64,000 nt of DNA, from positions 1,116,001 to 1,180,000 of the forward strand of contig JAKTNV010000076.1 of assembly GCA_022747635.1 (NCBI GenBank). The letters are read 5' to 3'. Source of the DNA: Hetaerina americana. Taxonomy: Eukaryota > Arthropoda > Insecta > Odonata > Calopterygidae. The notes beneath the pieces are model-generated. The model worked only from the letters and a program-made list of their open reading frames with translations, ran no database searches and had not been told where the DNA came from. Shown one piece after another: positions 42,562 through 55,804 of this stretch. Position 1 is the stretch's first letter. Each line of letters opens with the position of its first letter. The translations under genes were made by a program, and so were the position numbers.

Positions 42562-45500
42562 CTGAGAAAGACAAAAGAGGCAAATATTATAGAGGGTGCA
42601 GAGACGCAATCACTAGAAGCAGACGGGACAGGTACCAAAATAGTTTCGAGAACATTTACGTTCCGGTGTCGAACCTCTGAACTCACTTCAGCATTGATTT
42701 GATTGCTTTAGCAGAAAATAAAAATTAGAAGAAATACTTAAGGCATGCATACTGTGAAAAATTCCGTTCATTTTAAATAAGTAAATAGCGTTAAGAAAAA
42801 TATAAAAGGGAACGGGTCGAGGAATTGAAAAAAATGACGCTGAAACAACCATTGTACAATTACATTACTCCTATCGTACACATTGGAGTAATGAACGAGA
42901 AAAAAAGTCATAATTTTCGAACCTAAAAGGACGGCTAAAAGCAAAGACACTTCTGGTGAATTTAAGGGAAACAAAATGCTGAAAATTCTACCTCAAGCGA
43001 TTGATCCACGGAATCCGAGAGGGAAATAATTATGTGAATAACGCGATAAGTTTGACTCAGATGATCTGAGTAACGATTCGGCAGATTCCGCGAAAACAAT
43101 TATCGCTTAATTGATTCGCATTCTCTTCCTGAAAACACCGTCAAGAAATCTTGATTAATCAATTGCGGAATTGAAGTTGAATCCAGGATTAAATTACACG
43201 GGGTAACTATAACTCGACGGACGTATAATTCATTGGACGGAGATGAAATATGAGCAATATAATCATTATAACCCAAGATTGGTACCTTCACCTTTTGCAA
43301 AAAAATCTTATTTCTTCTTGATTTTATGAAATATTTTTAGTGGGCTATCAATTCAACTTTTGCCATTCATTTCATAGCAGGGAAAGCTACCTGGCATTTT
43401 AATTTCTTTCTCTCAGATAACGCGTGATATTAGGTAAATTTCCTCTCTTTTTTAATGTTCTTGCTATGGGATTAAGTATTTAATGGCAGAGGGAGGTGAT
43501 TTTACCACAAGTGATTTCTGTGTGAACGGATTTCCTGTAACAATCCTAAGAACATTTATTCCGCAGCTTTCATTTCACAGCAATCTCAAGTTTTTTACAT
43601 CTTGAGAAAAGACATCATGCTTCTTCTATGAAACAATCGTTAGCCCAAGATTCCAAGAGAGATATCCACTTGCAGCATCTTAAATAAACTTTCTCCGCCT
43701 CTGTATGCAATGTCATGTTAACTGCAGGAAAGGAATAATTACTACATTTTATTCGCCTCTCTGTAGCCATATATGCCTGCCATCAAGAATTGAATATATG
43801 ATATTGTGTAAGCATGATGATACATTTTCCTGGGAAAACTATAAGGTTACAGCGAATTTAGGGAATTCAGCGCAGTTTTTTTCTCTAAAATTAAGAAAAT
43901 GCAGTACTTGTATTTTTGAAAGTTTAAGAAAAATTGAAATGAAGAACATTCAACTACCTTTGCCCGTCATCCAAAGCCAAAGAAAAAATGCTTTCAGAAA
44001 CAACCCGTAAATAACGTAAATTTAAATTTGAAAAACTATAAAAAAAGTTCATTGTTTACAACAATAATTTAATACATATTGCTACATAATATTCAAGGGA
44101 ATATTTGGACAATGCCAGGACGTGAAAATAAGTCAGCGCAAGCGGCAGCTTGAAAACAAGCTTTTTAATGTTTTCCTCCTGATATGGAATCAAACCAGCA
44201 TCGGGAGAAAATCTATTTGAATAAAGACTACGCGGAATGCACAAGATAAAAGGCGGTGTAATTTATTTTGGAAATGGCAGACAATTTCATTCGATACACA
44301 TATAGCATTAAACTGGAGTGTATATAATTTCCTCACAGACACAAGTTTCGAGTTTAGCTCCACCCTTTCTTATCGAAGAACAACCTTCGTGTTGATTACT
44401 CTTGGGCCAAGAAAAATAACGTAGCCATGAAGGGTATATTTAAAATTCGTCTATTTGCTGTCCAGGCAATTTTATAAATTGCCAAAATAGTGAGCAAATA
44501 TGCATGTATTACTGTCGGCACGAAATTCTTCGAAACACGAAATATGATTTTAAGTAACTGGATTTCCAATGATGGCTAAGACGAAGAAACGGTAGAACGA
44601 AGGTTTATGCTAATTCGGCTATCATAACTTTTTCAATTTTTTTGCAACAGTCGATACAAAATAATTGATATTAATTGAAGAAATGAAATTCTACTAGCAG
44701 TGCGAAAGAAGCGTGGCACAATTCGTTGGAAGAATTCTTCTATCCCGTTTGTAAATTGTGCCGCAATCTACCCCAAAGTGAACTACGCAGTCTTCATTTT
44801 AGAAATCACTACCGGGTTATAAGGACAGCAATATGAATCGTACCAAAGTTTACACGTATTTTTACGGCCACGGACAATGTATTACACAAGGACATTTCGA
44901 TCGTCCGAGGTCGGAGGGGCCTCGTCGACCTCGGATTATCGTGAGCGCTGCTTCGACTCTATGCTATCAGATTTAGATTAATGTACCAAAGGGCGAAACA
45001 CTTACTTCATATTTAATACGACGTGGACTCTGAAAATGGGGCGGAGAGAATAAAAAATTACCTCCGTCAGCGCCTTAGTAACGCAACTATCACTTTCTGT
45101 CGGAGGTACCCCAGAATGCGGGAGTTAACCATAAAGATGCAAGATGCTATGCAATCCAAGGGAATTTGGAGCATGGAAATTCAACGAATTATTCATAAAT
45201 ATCATAGAATATCCTTTCATCATACACGAATTTATACGATTATTTTACAAGAACTTCTCACCTCAACTGCCAGGTAAACACCGATTTTTGAAAAGTAGTC
45301 TCCTTAACTTAATATTGTCTCAAAAATAGCAGAATAAAACACAAACGCCTGACCTAGGAAAAACCTTGAGTATCGACGGGCGAATATATGCTTGTAATAT
45401 AGGAAAAGGACACGCAGAGCATGCTCATAGCCTTTCACCAAGCCCGAGCTAGGAAAAATAAATTCCCACGCTCAAATATATGACTGGTAACATGGGACGT

Positions 45501-46322
45501 TTACAGGCCGCTTTATTTTTCCTGGTAAATAATCAAGATACCGACATTTAAATTAGTTGACAACGAACATTCAGCCTTTGATAAAATCCATTTTAACACC
45601 TATACATATATTAACACTTTCCAATGAAAGAGACACATATTGCCCTCACTCTTTTTTTTATTATTGATTTGACAATAATGAAACCAAAATAAACCTAAAT
45701 TTGCAAATGGTGGGCGGAGTATAAGGGTTTTCACGTCCTGCGTACAAAGTCTGCATAATCACTGGGAGGAAGCAGGAAACAATGATATTTATTACACAAC
45801 CAATGCTAAAGGATTTCGACGTTGAACATCATGCTTAACATCGCATTATACAGCAGTTTACTCTGGCGAATGAACTGTTCATTTATGCACATTTTCTGAG
45901 TCAGTCTGGCACTCGCGGCACATTTGGGTAAATAAATATATCGGAGAATGGCGCAGTGCTCAAAGCTTAGTACAAATCAATGCACTAATAAGATCTTCTA
46001 CGCTGATGTGAGATATGAAATTCAAAAGTTTTTACACGAAATCAGAAGAGATTTTAACTTAACGTGTGGCAATGTAACCTGAATCACATCATCTAATCTA
46101 CTGCCCTCGATTATTGGCGTTACTCAACTGCGCACAAAGAATGTTACGCTACATTCAATATTATTTTCAGGAATCTTGGAGAAGAATTTCATAATCACGA
46201 CAATTTTATTTTCGAGAGAAATAGAATGATTCATTTCAACTGGAAAAGGGAAGTCGCCCACAAGAAAAGAAGGGAGAAAACAACGAACACTGCATAGATA
46301 AGGAAAAAAGTGAACGCATGTT
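42562..46322. other. Upstream DNA without recognised genes
   Basis: AT-rich sequence right of the first Ig exon. It should be intron if the signal-peptide exon lies further right. I saw no conserved coding or RNA feature. Confidence 0.55.
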
Positions 46323-46333
46323 GCGAAGTTCGT

Positions 46334-46629
46334 AGTATTTAGGGGAGGCGATTGACAGCAGAGGTCATTTGCGCAATAGGGGATGGACAGGAAAGGATGA
46401 AGGGTGGAGAGAAACCCGGCGTCGGCATTAGCCTACTCTTTACGAAAGGCGCCAAGGGGTCCGCAGCTTAAAGTCCCATCCGACGAACGGCGCACTCAAA
46501 GTTCCCTCCACAAAGCACCTCAAGCAGGGATCGAGATACCTCTGAAAAATATTCAACACCGCCGCGATTTGAACCCGGGCCCTCTAGGTGGGAAGCCAGT
46601 ACGATAGCCACCACACCATCTCCATCACC
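46334..46629 (-). mobile_element. SINE with LINE-like 3' tail (copy 4), perfect 11-bp target duplication
   Basis: A 296-bp complete copy on the minus strand flanked by GCGAAGTTCGT at 46323-46333 and 46630-46640. Read on the minus strand, the head has an A-box-like TGGTGTGGTGGCTATCG and a B box CCGGGTTCAAATCGCGG. The body holds AAGAGTAGGCTAATGCCGACG and CTCCACCCTTCA. The tail is GCGCAAATGACCTCTGCTGTC then CCCCTAAATACT. The intact duplication makes it the youngest copy in the window and fixes the family's ends. Confidence 0.85.
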
Positions 46630-46640
46630 GCGAAGTTCGT

Positions 46641-49237
46641 TAAATCTTCTCAGAGGCGATTAACACTCCGTGATAATGGACATTCCGTACAGAGGAACAT
46701 TTTCCAGTTCATACAAATTAACCGCCGCGAGGGCCAAAGATTTTATACCCGACCTTGAAGTTAAGGTATAAATCCATGTTGCCCTTATTAAGCCTTCTTT
46801 ATTTTGTAAATAGCCTGTTTTTTTAAATTTCATAATTTGCAATCAAAATGTGTTAGATTATGGAGCAAGCAGGCGATAATCGGCCCGAAATGACAGTTTT
46901 GGATGTATGGTATACATTCGGTATATCATGCATACTATTTTGTATTTTACTGACTAATTTTGCCAATACCATGCCGCTAGCTTCATCCTTGCAGCAAGGG
47001 TCGATAAACCGTACGTTGGTATATGGCTTTTTATATATGCATATACATCTAGATTTATTTTCTTCACAGAGTATCGGCGGAGGTACGAGCGAGATATCGA
47101 GCGACCTCACTTGGCAGCGACTACGAAGCGATGTCCTTGGCGAGCACCAATAATTATTGACAAATGCTATTGACACTCCACACTTTCGATCTTACTATTT
47201 TCCGCTAATAAGGAATGAACAATAGCTGCTTTAAATAATAGGCGGAGAACTCTATGTAGTAGATATTAACTTGATTAGACGCTTACAGAACCCGGCTTTT
47301 GTTGCGTTTCTTCCGATTTGAAATCTGATCACTTCAAGCAGAAAAGAGAATACATAAAATGGTTGGGGAAAAAAGAAGACTCAATAGAAAGGGACGACAA
47401 ATGCACAGCGTTCTGCACACAAGAATTATAATCTAACAATAACCTGAGTGCGTGATGGTTAGCGAAAGAAGATAAATAATTTGTGAGACAAGCTGTTGTT
47501 TTCTCCCAAAATATTGTTCGTAAAAATTCTAAAAAGCAATAAACACTGCTGTTTTCAATTATAACAGAGGATATTTAGTGATAATTTTTTCCAAAATTCA
47601 TCTTCTTTTATACAAGGTCGTGATATTGGCGGCTACCAAAACTGATTTTTGGGTACATTTCTTTCGTTTTGACATAATATTTCTCCCATAAAGCTCGCTT
47701 GAAAGGTTTCGCGTGAATGAATCTTGATATCATTTAGATTTCATTTCCAACTTTTTAACAGATTAACAGACTCTGACTCACTGCTTTCGAGTATCATAGG
47801 GTAAAATCGGAAACAGCAGGAAGAAGAAAAACACTGTCCATATAACGTCCCAAAGAGTAGATAAACTAAAATGTAATTACAGACGAAAAAGGGAGATGGC
47901 GAAGGAAAAATAATGTAATTCAAACACCCGATTCTGTACATTCAGAAAGATAAAAATAGTGAAAATACATTTCGGCATCGTAGCAGAAGCTGATAAGGAA
48001 ATCCAATTTCCAAAGTACGAGACAATTGCACGTGGAATGGAATAATGGTAGCTACCGAGGACGGCCGAAGTGAATCAGTGCCGCGCCCTTGCCGGAACTT
48101 CGCATAGTAAATGAAATGCGAAGAATTTGGCGCCGGTGGCGCTAATAATTTCTCCGCAGTCGCAGGTACGCGCATTTTAAAACGAACATCCTCGTGAAGA
48201 GAATTAAACTGAAAAAAAAATGTACGGAGCGCCGTGATTGGAAAGGGAGATTCCTCGCTTCCTCCTCATCTCTCTTACTTCCCATTCACGATCGACATCG
48301 TGTGAAGACGACACCCCCACGCCCATACCGACAGCATTCTACACTCTCTGCATTCTGCGAATGCAACCATTATATGCTCCAGCCCACCATGCACGCCTGT
48401 TACTCCCCTCCCACCCGAGACTTTATTTTCATCTCGGGGATGCGATTTATCCCAGACTCCATTTACCGATTGAGCTCTCGAACGTTCTTCTTTTGTTTCG
48501 CACAGTGCACCGCATCGACAGTCCTTTGTGTGCCCTTTTTCGAAAAATAATATCGTCCCCTTGGATGTCTCACACTTCAATGGTTCTCTCTGCGCCTCGG
48601 GGTAGGTCCTTAGAACGGGAATGCATCGGACGGCAGACATCAAATTCATTTATTAATTAACGCGCAAATGGATTTCTGAATACAGTATGAATTATTATTG
48701 TTATTTTGAGAAAGCGGGAGTCCATAGAGTTCTATTTTTTAAGATTCGACAAAGATAAAAAAACCTGATGCATTGAGTCTGGATTTATAAGCATAAAAGC
48801 ATTCTTGATAAACGAAATTCTTCCCTAGGAGAGAAACTAAAAAAATGACCTTTTATTGACCTTAAATCGTACTTATAAGTCAATATTATTCAGAATTTTA
48901 TGATACTAACACTATGAATGTTAATCAATACGGTTTACATCCGTCTTCTATACATATGCAACAAATCCCTTGGCAATAACTGACCTTAAAATATTTTGAT
49001 TTACTACTTTGAAGGCATTTCCTACGAAAATGAAAAAAGCTGACGAGTAAATCGACCTGAACAGATCGTTGCAAATTTTTAAAAACAAAAATTAAAACGC
49101 TAAGGGAATGCATCGTATGATTCCCCAAAGAATTTTCATTGATCGCAGAAAAAAATCTTTCTCGCACTAATTTAGAAAAATATATTTGCGAATTATCACA
49201 AACCAATGAATTATGCAATGGAGGTTTTCAGTTAAGG

Positions 49238-49240
<3 letters not shown>
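46641..49240. other. Upstream DNA without recognised genes
   Basis: Mostly AT-rich, with a more GC-rich pyrimidine stretch at about 48230-48420. No supported gene or repeat. Confidence 0.5.
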
Positions 49241-49269
<29 letters not shown>

Positions 49270-49301
49270 AGAGCATCCGCCCGGCATCAGCATATATAAG
49301 G

Positions 49302-49505
49302 TTAAGAGCATCCGCCCGGCAAGTGGAAAGATCCGAGGTTCGAGTCCCGGTCAAGGATATATTTTTACTCTTGTGATCCGTTCGATTCCGCCTTCCCCAC
49401 CTTTATTGTGTTCGTCCTTTATATGTGTTCCTATCCCTTTTCCTTATATCTGTTTCTGTATATATGAGTATTTATTCGCCGTTTGGCGGGATTTCGTGTT
49501 TGAAT
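49302..49505 (+). mobile_element. tRNA-derived SINE, left member of an inverted pair
   Basis: The head contains AGCATCCGCCCGGCAAG, GAAAGATCC and a B box GAGGTTCGAGTCCCGGTC. The body TCCGCCTTCCCCACC, GTTCGTCCTTTATATG, CCTATCCCTTTTCC matches the minus strand of 49670-49800. A partial duplicate of AGAGCATCCGCCCGGCA lies just left, at about 49270, next to a TA run at 49242-49270. Confidence 0.68.
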
Positions 49506-49507
49506 GT

Positions 49508-49514
49508 GTATATC

Positions 49515-49547
<33 letters not shown>

Positions 49548-49558
49548 TTATGTATATT

Positions 49559-49607
<49 letters not shown>

Positions 49608-49614
49608 TTATGTA

Positions 49615-49658
<44 letters not shown>
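49508..49658. repeat. TA-rich satellite between two inverted SINEs
   Basis: About 150 nt of TA dinucleotides with TGTATATTTATGTATATTTA blocks at 49541 and 49601, giving an exact 60-bp period for two units. Long tyrosine/isoleucine-rich open frames here are artefacts of the repeat. Confidence 0.92.
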
Positions 49659-49659
<1 letters not shown>

Positions 49660-49664
49660 CTTTA

Positions 49665-49843
49665 CATTGGAATAGATATAAGGAAAAGGGATAGGAACGC
49701 ATGTAAAGGACGAACACAGGAAAGATGGGGAAGGCGGACTCGAGCAGTTCACAAGCGCAAAAATATTTCCTTGACCGGGACTTGAACACCGGATCTTTCG
49801 ATTGCCGAGATGACGCTATAACTTGAGCTATTGAGGAAACATA
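49665..49843 (-). mobile_element. tRNA-derived SINE, right member of an inverted pair
   Basis: Read on the minus strand the head is TTTCCTCAATAGCTCAAG, CAATCGAAAGATCC, B box GGTGTTCAAGTCCCGG, then CAAGGAAA. TTTCCT can pair with AGGAAA as a remnant acceptor stem. The body matches the left copy. The two copies point at each other with the TA-rich tract between their 3' ends. Confidence 0.7.
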
Positions 49844-52800
49844 ATTTATCTTAAGATCTGCGGGGTGTTTATGCAGCCCGGTGTCCCGATTCTTTAGCCA
49901 AGAGATGGCGTTAGGGAGCTGTTTCACCCACCAAGGGGAAATAGACGACACACAAGAGGAAATGACAATACATAAAGCAATCATACAACATTATAAAGGA
50001 TAGGAAGTGCAATTATTGGCACGCACACCAGAAGAAAGAGACGAGCCACACTGGCCAAATAAACATTCAAACAAAATTCCGCCACACGGCGAACAAATTA
50101 TTTCTACGTTAAGCGATTTGATTTCCTTAATAGCGAACACGTCGAAACTATTAGTCGGAAGTCCACAACAATGAGGTCCGAAATTGGCGGACTTGCGAGC
50201 TTTCATTTTTAAACCATGGAGCTGTGAACGACCATAAGTGCTCTTTTATGAGAACATATGCTGTAAGAGAGTAGTGCACTGCCTGGTGCCTTATGCTGAA
50301 CACCCGTTTGATGCGACCTGGGTGCGCTCTGCTGAACAGTTTTCAACTCCGCATTTTACCTTTCCTACTTCAGCCCTTTGTACCCCATTAATACGCCGGC
50401 CCTTAATGAAAAGCGCCTGAGTAACCACAGCCTCCCATCCGATTCTTCGCAGGGCGGGTTTAATTTAAAAAGCTATGAAGTTCTCTATTTAAATTTGTTG
50501 AAGTTCTAAAACAGCACACCCCAGGTAATGAACGGAACTACATGGTTCTTTACAATTTCGGCCAAAATTGCAAATGGTTTAGTTCGTTTTTCAATTGCAA
50601 TGATACGCACCGCCATCATGGTTCGACGCAATTACCTCATACGCCGACTCTCAGTCAAGCGCAAGTCACCCTTCCATTTTCCCTTTATTATCACACAATT
50701 TTCGCATTATAAGTAGGCTTTCGCCATGCTGCTAAATACTTAACCAAACTGAAATTGTCTTATGCCACTTCCCCTAGCTTCCGAAATTAATCTACCTGAA
50801 CTTTAAAAGCTAGGGTCCTCCTCGGTCAATCTTCTGCTTGGTGAATTTCAAAAAACATGCAATCTCGCATCCGATTGGACGGGTGTCATGAATATTCAAC
50901 CCACGCAGAACCTGTCCAGACAGGCGGGTCGCACAAACTAACGATCCACATTTCTGAAGCATCCGAACGGATTAAGTCACTACAGTCCCCTTGGCAGAGG
51001 GCTCCAAGACTGAAGGTCAGAGGGAATGAGGGAAGGGCGCGCCAGGAGGAGCCTAGGGTCCTTCTGTTAACCTTTGTGCCGAGCCCGTTACTTGCCGCCC
51101 AGCTTGTTCTCTACATACTACGCAGGCGGGGATTGGAAGAGAGAGAAAGAGAGAGGAATGGGCGGGAGGGAGCGGAGCCAGTGTCCACCATATTTTGCAG
51201 TGGCACTGACCCCTTGTCTCTTTTGTTATCCCTCTCTCCCTCGACTCCCACGAGGGCGGGCGGGCTTGCGTGTGTGTGTTCCTACATTTTTGGCCGCGGC
51301 GCCACGGGAGGAAAAAAGAATGTGCATGTACGTACCTAGGGGCCATCCCCCGATCGGGGAAGCGGCGGAGCGAAAAGCGAAACACGGGGCCCCGGAGAGA
51401 GGAGGGAGGGAAGTGAATGATAAGGGAGAGGGAAAGGTCGCGCTGGGAAACTGAAATGTGCCGAGCGTGCGCCCCTTATACCTGCGGGAAGGTAGGCGGA
51501 GTTTTTGACAATGGCAGCATCGAATTTTATATCTATACGTCGGACTCGCTTCAGTTAGAAATTTGTGAGATCCATCCGGAGGATTACGTGGATGTTATAA
51601 AAAAAACTATCGAACCAGAATATTGCGTGAAAATTTAATTACGTGTTCCCTTTCTCTTCAAACACAACGCCGCTCGTTGATACGTGCAGCAGAAAAACAG
51701 CCAAAATAAACATTTATCCGAAACAAAAGCATTAATGTACGACACCAACTAATGAAAAAATGTAAGTTCGCGGAGGTCAACCGGTAACCAATTTTTTTAG
51801 ATTACATGCGACCATTTATTATTATTGGTGAACCAGCCCTTGTTCACTATCCAGCATTCGTCGCCTCTCCCAGCGGTAATGGGACGATACTGAGAGCAAT
51901 GCGACTATTCCAATTTGGGAGGTATGAAGGAACAGAACTCATTCCGTAACTTTAGGCCAAGCTCATCATGCGTGAAATAAATTTTAGTTAACGTTTTAAA
52001 GCTATTGGAAAAGGAATAAACAAAACAATTTTAATTCCAAATAAAATTTTGTTTAAAAACAACCCCGGGTTCCGACTCCTTGAGTCAACTTCATTTCACC
52101 TCAAGGAGTCGAGATAAAAAAAACTTACGTGGAAATTATAAGTGCTTGGTCTATTCTTTTTCCAGTAATGGAATGCTTCCACTAAGTTAAGCATGCGACT
52201 ATGCGACTTATACACTAATTCAACAACATTAATCTGCAGCATAATTTAAACAACAGGGCGAAGGAATTTAGCCCTTACACGTCCCCTCCTTCAAAGGTAC
52301 AGCGAGGTAAATGAAATGTCTGGAGGTGAGCCTTGAATCGATCTTTTCAGCCCCACTTCGTGGGCAGACGTTGCCTAGGGATAGTCCAGGAAAATCTCCG
52401 GGCCCGCCGCATATTTCCACTCGCAGAAACACCGGTGTTTAACGGCTTACATGTCAACCTGCCAAGAAAGATAAGCCACACCGGATCTTTATTCGGCTCA
52501 GTTAAGTCTCTCGACCTTCCATCAAGCCGTCTGTATAAAAGCTCCACACTTGACAAAAGATTCACTATTCAGGGAATGCCTTGAACATAATTCTTGAAGG
52601 CTATTAGAGAAATACATTTGTTACAGCACACCTGCTACGTGGAACAAAAGGACCGTATGTCTTCACGACATTTTGCGAAAGGTAAGAAGCAATTTAAACG
52701 CGATGTAACTATTATCTTCGAAAGGAATATTCCCTCTCTCTTGCCTTGACATTGCTTTATTGGGATGTGTTAGGATAACAGTAACCCGGCGGCGGCTTGG

Positions 52801-53600
52801 TGAAAAAAAAGACTTTCAATATAATCTATTATTCATATTCTACGAAAGAACTTTTAGCGCTCAGCCCAATTATTTTCTTCGAAGGGTTTTTGCACCAGCC
52901 TCAATTTTACCTCGGCTTTGTATTTAGGCAGAGGAATATTTTCTACTTCCCCTAAAAACCCCTTGACTTCGCCGCGATAAGTTTCCAGTCGCTGGATCTC
53001 TCTTGCTTTTTAGTCTACCACGGATCCATTTCCAATTATTCTCCCACCTCCTGGGCTTCCCCTTCACCCTCCACAACCCACAAACTCCACGCACTCTTGC
53101 GACCCCTCTCCCACTTTCTCCCCCTGGTTTCTCCATCCCCTCGCAATCCTCTCACATTAATCATACCCTTGCCATCCTTTTATGTTCCTCGCGAAAAGCC
53201 TTTGTTTCCACGGCTCGAAAGCATTCCACTACGAAGGAGACACGGTGCAAAGCGGACGGACGCCTCTCTTCCTCCCTTTCCTACCAAGCCCCTCAACAAC
53301 CCCCCTCTTCTCCTGTCCCAGAGCACTCTCGGCCCCATTCCCCACATGGAATTCTTAGGTGATCTTAAATTACTTTACGAAAGTAATATAATTCAGCCTC
53401 ACAAAACCCCTGGTGTATCTTCCTTAATTGGTGCTAGCTTTTTCATCGCATAAGCGCTCGTGACTTTCTTCGGATTTTTGCAGTCGAGTCGACATTTTCC
53501 CCACACGCCCTTTCAAATCTGTCATGTACCGTTTTCAGGAACTCGAGGAACATGTTATGTTTCATTTAATTTTTCGACAGGAATTGTTTCGCGTCGCTTC
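49844..53600. other. Upstream DNA, partly GC-rich, no supported gene
   Basis: Contains a GC-rich, purine-rich stretch at about 50990-51430 (GAGAGAAAGAGAGAGG, GGCCGCGGCGCC) and a pyrimidine-rich stretch at about 53030-53340. Several open frames overlap them on both strands, but none has a domain I can defend. Confidence 0.45.
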
Positions 53601-53615
53601 TATTTATTTGCATCT

Positions 53616-54115
53616 ATATACGAGGTATGTGCAATTAGGAATGATCATAGAATTGTATTTAAAAAATTTATTGCGCAAAAATACAATTTCGCTGTATTTT
53701 TTAGCTAAATGCGTACTGTATGTGAGGTACAAGTGACTCCAATATCGCGTCAACGACAGCCGCTGTAAATTGAAGCGTTCGATTCGCCTACTGCAGCGAT
53801 GGATGTAACACGCCACGCTGAATTGGAAGTTTTGCTATCGGCTGAACGAATTGTCAGCAGAGGGCTACGTAATGCTAAATGAGGTTTATAAAGAGTTCAG
53901 TTATTCTCCACAGGACAGCTAAAAGACGGTTTGAAATGTTTACAGAGAGCAGACAATTTCAAAGAAAGGTGGACCCGTGCTCCAGTCAGTGACTGCTCTT
54001 ACGAAAGAAAACATAAACACCCCTGCTGCCTTTGAGAGAGAGGATCATCGAATAACGCTAAGAGCACTATCAGAAATAGTGAAAATTTCATTGGGAGCCA
54101 CACACTCACTTTTTA
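53616..54115 (+). pseudogene. Mariner transposase N-terminal fragment
   Basis: The plus strand begins with a mariner-end-like TACGAGGTATGTGCAATTAGG at about 53618. It then encodes KFCYRLNELSAEGYVMLNEV, KENINTPAAFEREDHRITLR and ALSEIVKISLGATHS, resembling the helix-turn-helix N-terminus of mariner transposases. There are internal stops (for example after SPQDS). The rest of the transposase and the right inverted repeat are missing. Confidence 0.6.
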
Positions 54116-55640
54116 TTCCGTTGGTAGCAGAATAAATTCACAGAATACGCGTTTGTCGCCGGCGGGTTTCGCAAAATACACCGTAAAAATCACGATTATC
54201 TGGTGAAACTCAATGTGAAGTGTATTTCTCATCTTCACTATACGTAGTCGATACTTAGCACCATTCGAATTTTTTCTATTCCCCAATATGAAGCTTCGTG
54301 GAAAGCGTTTTTCATCATCGAAATAATCATGTTTCAAGTTGCAACGGCTGCCAATAACGCAAAACTGGAGACTTAACAATGAAACTTGAGCCATATAAAC
54401 ATTATGCATTACGCTTAAATCGTGGTTTGTCGCACTTATGATTATTAATATAGAAAAATGATACCGAACCTAACAATTTTCCAGCTCAATGGCATTTTCT
54501 CGTTTCCCTAAACAAAACTGAACCTCTTATTCTTGCAGTGACTTGAAAAACCATCTCAATCCCAAACCAAGTGCGCCGTATCTTCGTTCCGAGTTTTTGC
54601 TACATTACGACTAACTCCTTGTCAATTATTCGTCAACTCTCCGGAATTTTCACTCCATTTATTATCCCTTACAAAACCTATGTCATTTTTTAACAGACAG
54701 CAGGAGATGAACGCGCAATTTTCAGTGTTTATTTTTGGCCAATCAATATAATACTTCCAATTGTAAAAATTCCCTTGACTAAAATGGCTCTTCCGGTTCA
54801 AATCTCCTTTACGATATCCTTCAGTCTTAAATACAAAATATTGATGGACTACATAGGCTACGAGTGTTCACGCCAAGAAATTTATTCTTTTGATTGAAGA
54901 ATTAGTATCTCTAATAAAAACTAGCGATGAGCTAGACTCCCGAGTAAACGGGACACCTAGCAGAATGGAAAAATCAATTGAAAGGTCAATCTATTAGATT
55001 TCGTCACCACTCGGGCACATTTTAGCAACAACATTTTTAATTTTCTAGAAAGAATTTACAGTAATGTCCTACTGCTTGTTCATAGCAAGTTTTTCTCGGC
55101 ATTCTATACTGGATGGGATCTTTACTTGGAATACGCTCATTCTCAATATGAGAGTGGAAAGGGGGTGAGGGTGCGAGGATCATTTGATATGGCCCTCGCA
55201 CAGCAGAATTCTATCAATATTATATTTGTAATTTTGACATCATTAAACAGAAGAATGTGAATGAGTTTTAAAAGATTAGGGCAGAGAGTTTAATTGATGA
55301 GGGAGGGCTTAATATCAGCGAAACAAGTTACAATGTTTACATTACAATGAAACAAGTTATAATGTTTTGGTAATAAGCCTGCATTTATTATTGATTTGGA
55401 CTAATTTTAGCCAACCATCCAATCTGAAAATGCTAAAATTCTACCATAATACTAAGGAATAGTAGCAGGACAAATAAGAAAAACTTGTATCCGTGATTAC
55501 TTTGATCGCGGATAACCCTTCATACTAAGAAAACATGTCAACTGGACGACCATAATAGTGAATCTATCGATCGAACTCAGCTCTTCATTTTTGAAAAGGA
55601 GGCTACTTACACGTAAGAAGGGACGACCAATTAAATTGTA
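54116..55640. other. Upstream DNA without recognised features
   Basis: AT-rich, no supported feature. Confidence 0.5.
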
Positions 55641-55802
55641 TAAGGTCTGTCCCAAAGGTAGTTCTTCTTATTTTCCCCCGGTTAGATGGACGGACAAGCG
55701 ACGCACAAGGGTGCTACTTCGAGGACTTTTAAGTGAATATACCCAAACTGGCATACATTTTTAAAATAGACTCAAGTCCCACTACTTCTGGGACAGACCT
55801 TG
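55641..55802. mobile_element. Mariner-type MITE
   Basis: A 162-bp element between TA dinucleotides at 55639-55640 and 55803-55804. The ends are inverted repeats sharing AAGGTCTGTCCCA and then A/G-rich positions leading into GTAGT. No transposase coding is present. The terminal motif resembles the ACAAGGTCTGTCC start seen in some mariner families; a similar single end, ACAAGGTCTATCCGG, occurs at about 10030. Confidence 0.72.
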
Positions 55803-55804
55803 TA

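Noticed and set aside
47741..47941. Minus-strand frame with a hydrophobic stretch and a GTGAGT donor at about 47777 in the right phase for the fra signal-peptide exon
   Set aside because: A phase match has a one-in-three chance, the leader is long and cysteine-rich at its end, and the sequence shows no other coding character. Not strong enough to annotate.
49373..49785. Long open frames of tyrosine and isoleucine on both strands
   Set aside because: They are translations of the TA microsatellite.
49770..49843. Possible tRNA gene on the minus strand
   Set aside because: The D-arm and anticodon stem do not close, and the sequence continues into a body repeated at 49330-49470, so it is a SINE head.
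51417..51638. Plus-strand frame starting with a C-x2-C motif (MCRACAP) and LQLEICEIHPEDY, recalling a ZAD zinc-finger N-terminus
   Set aside because: The second cysteine pair of a ZAD is not where it should be, no C2H2 fingers follow, and the start lies in a purine-rich low-complexity tract.
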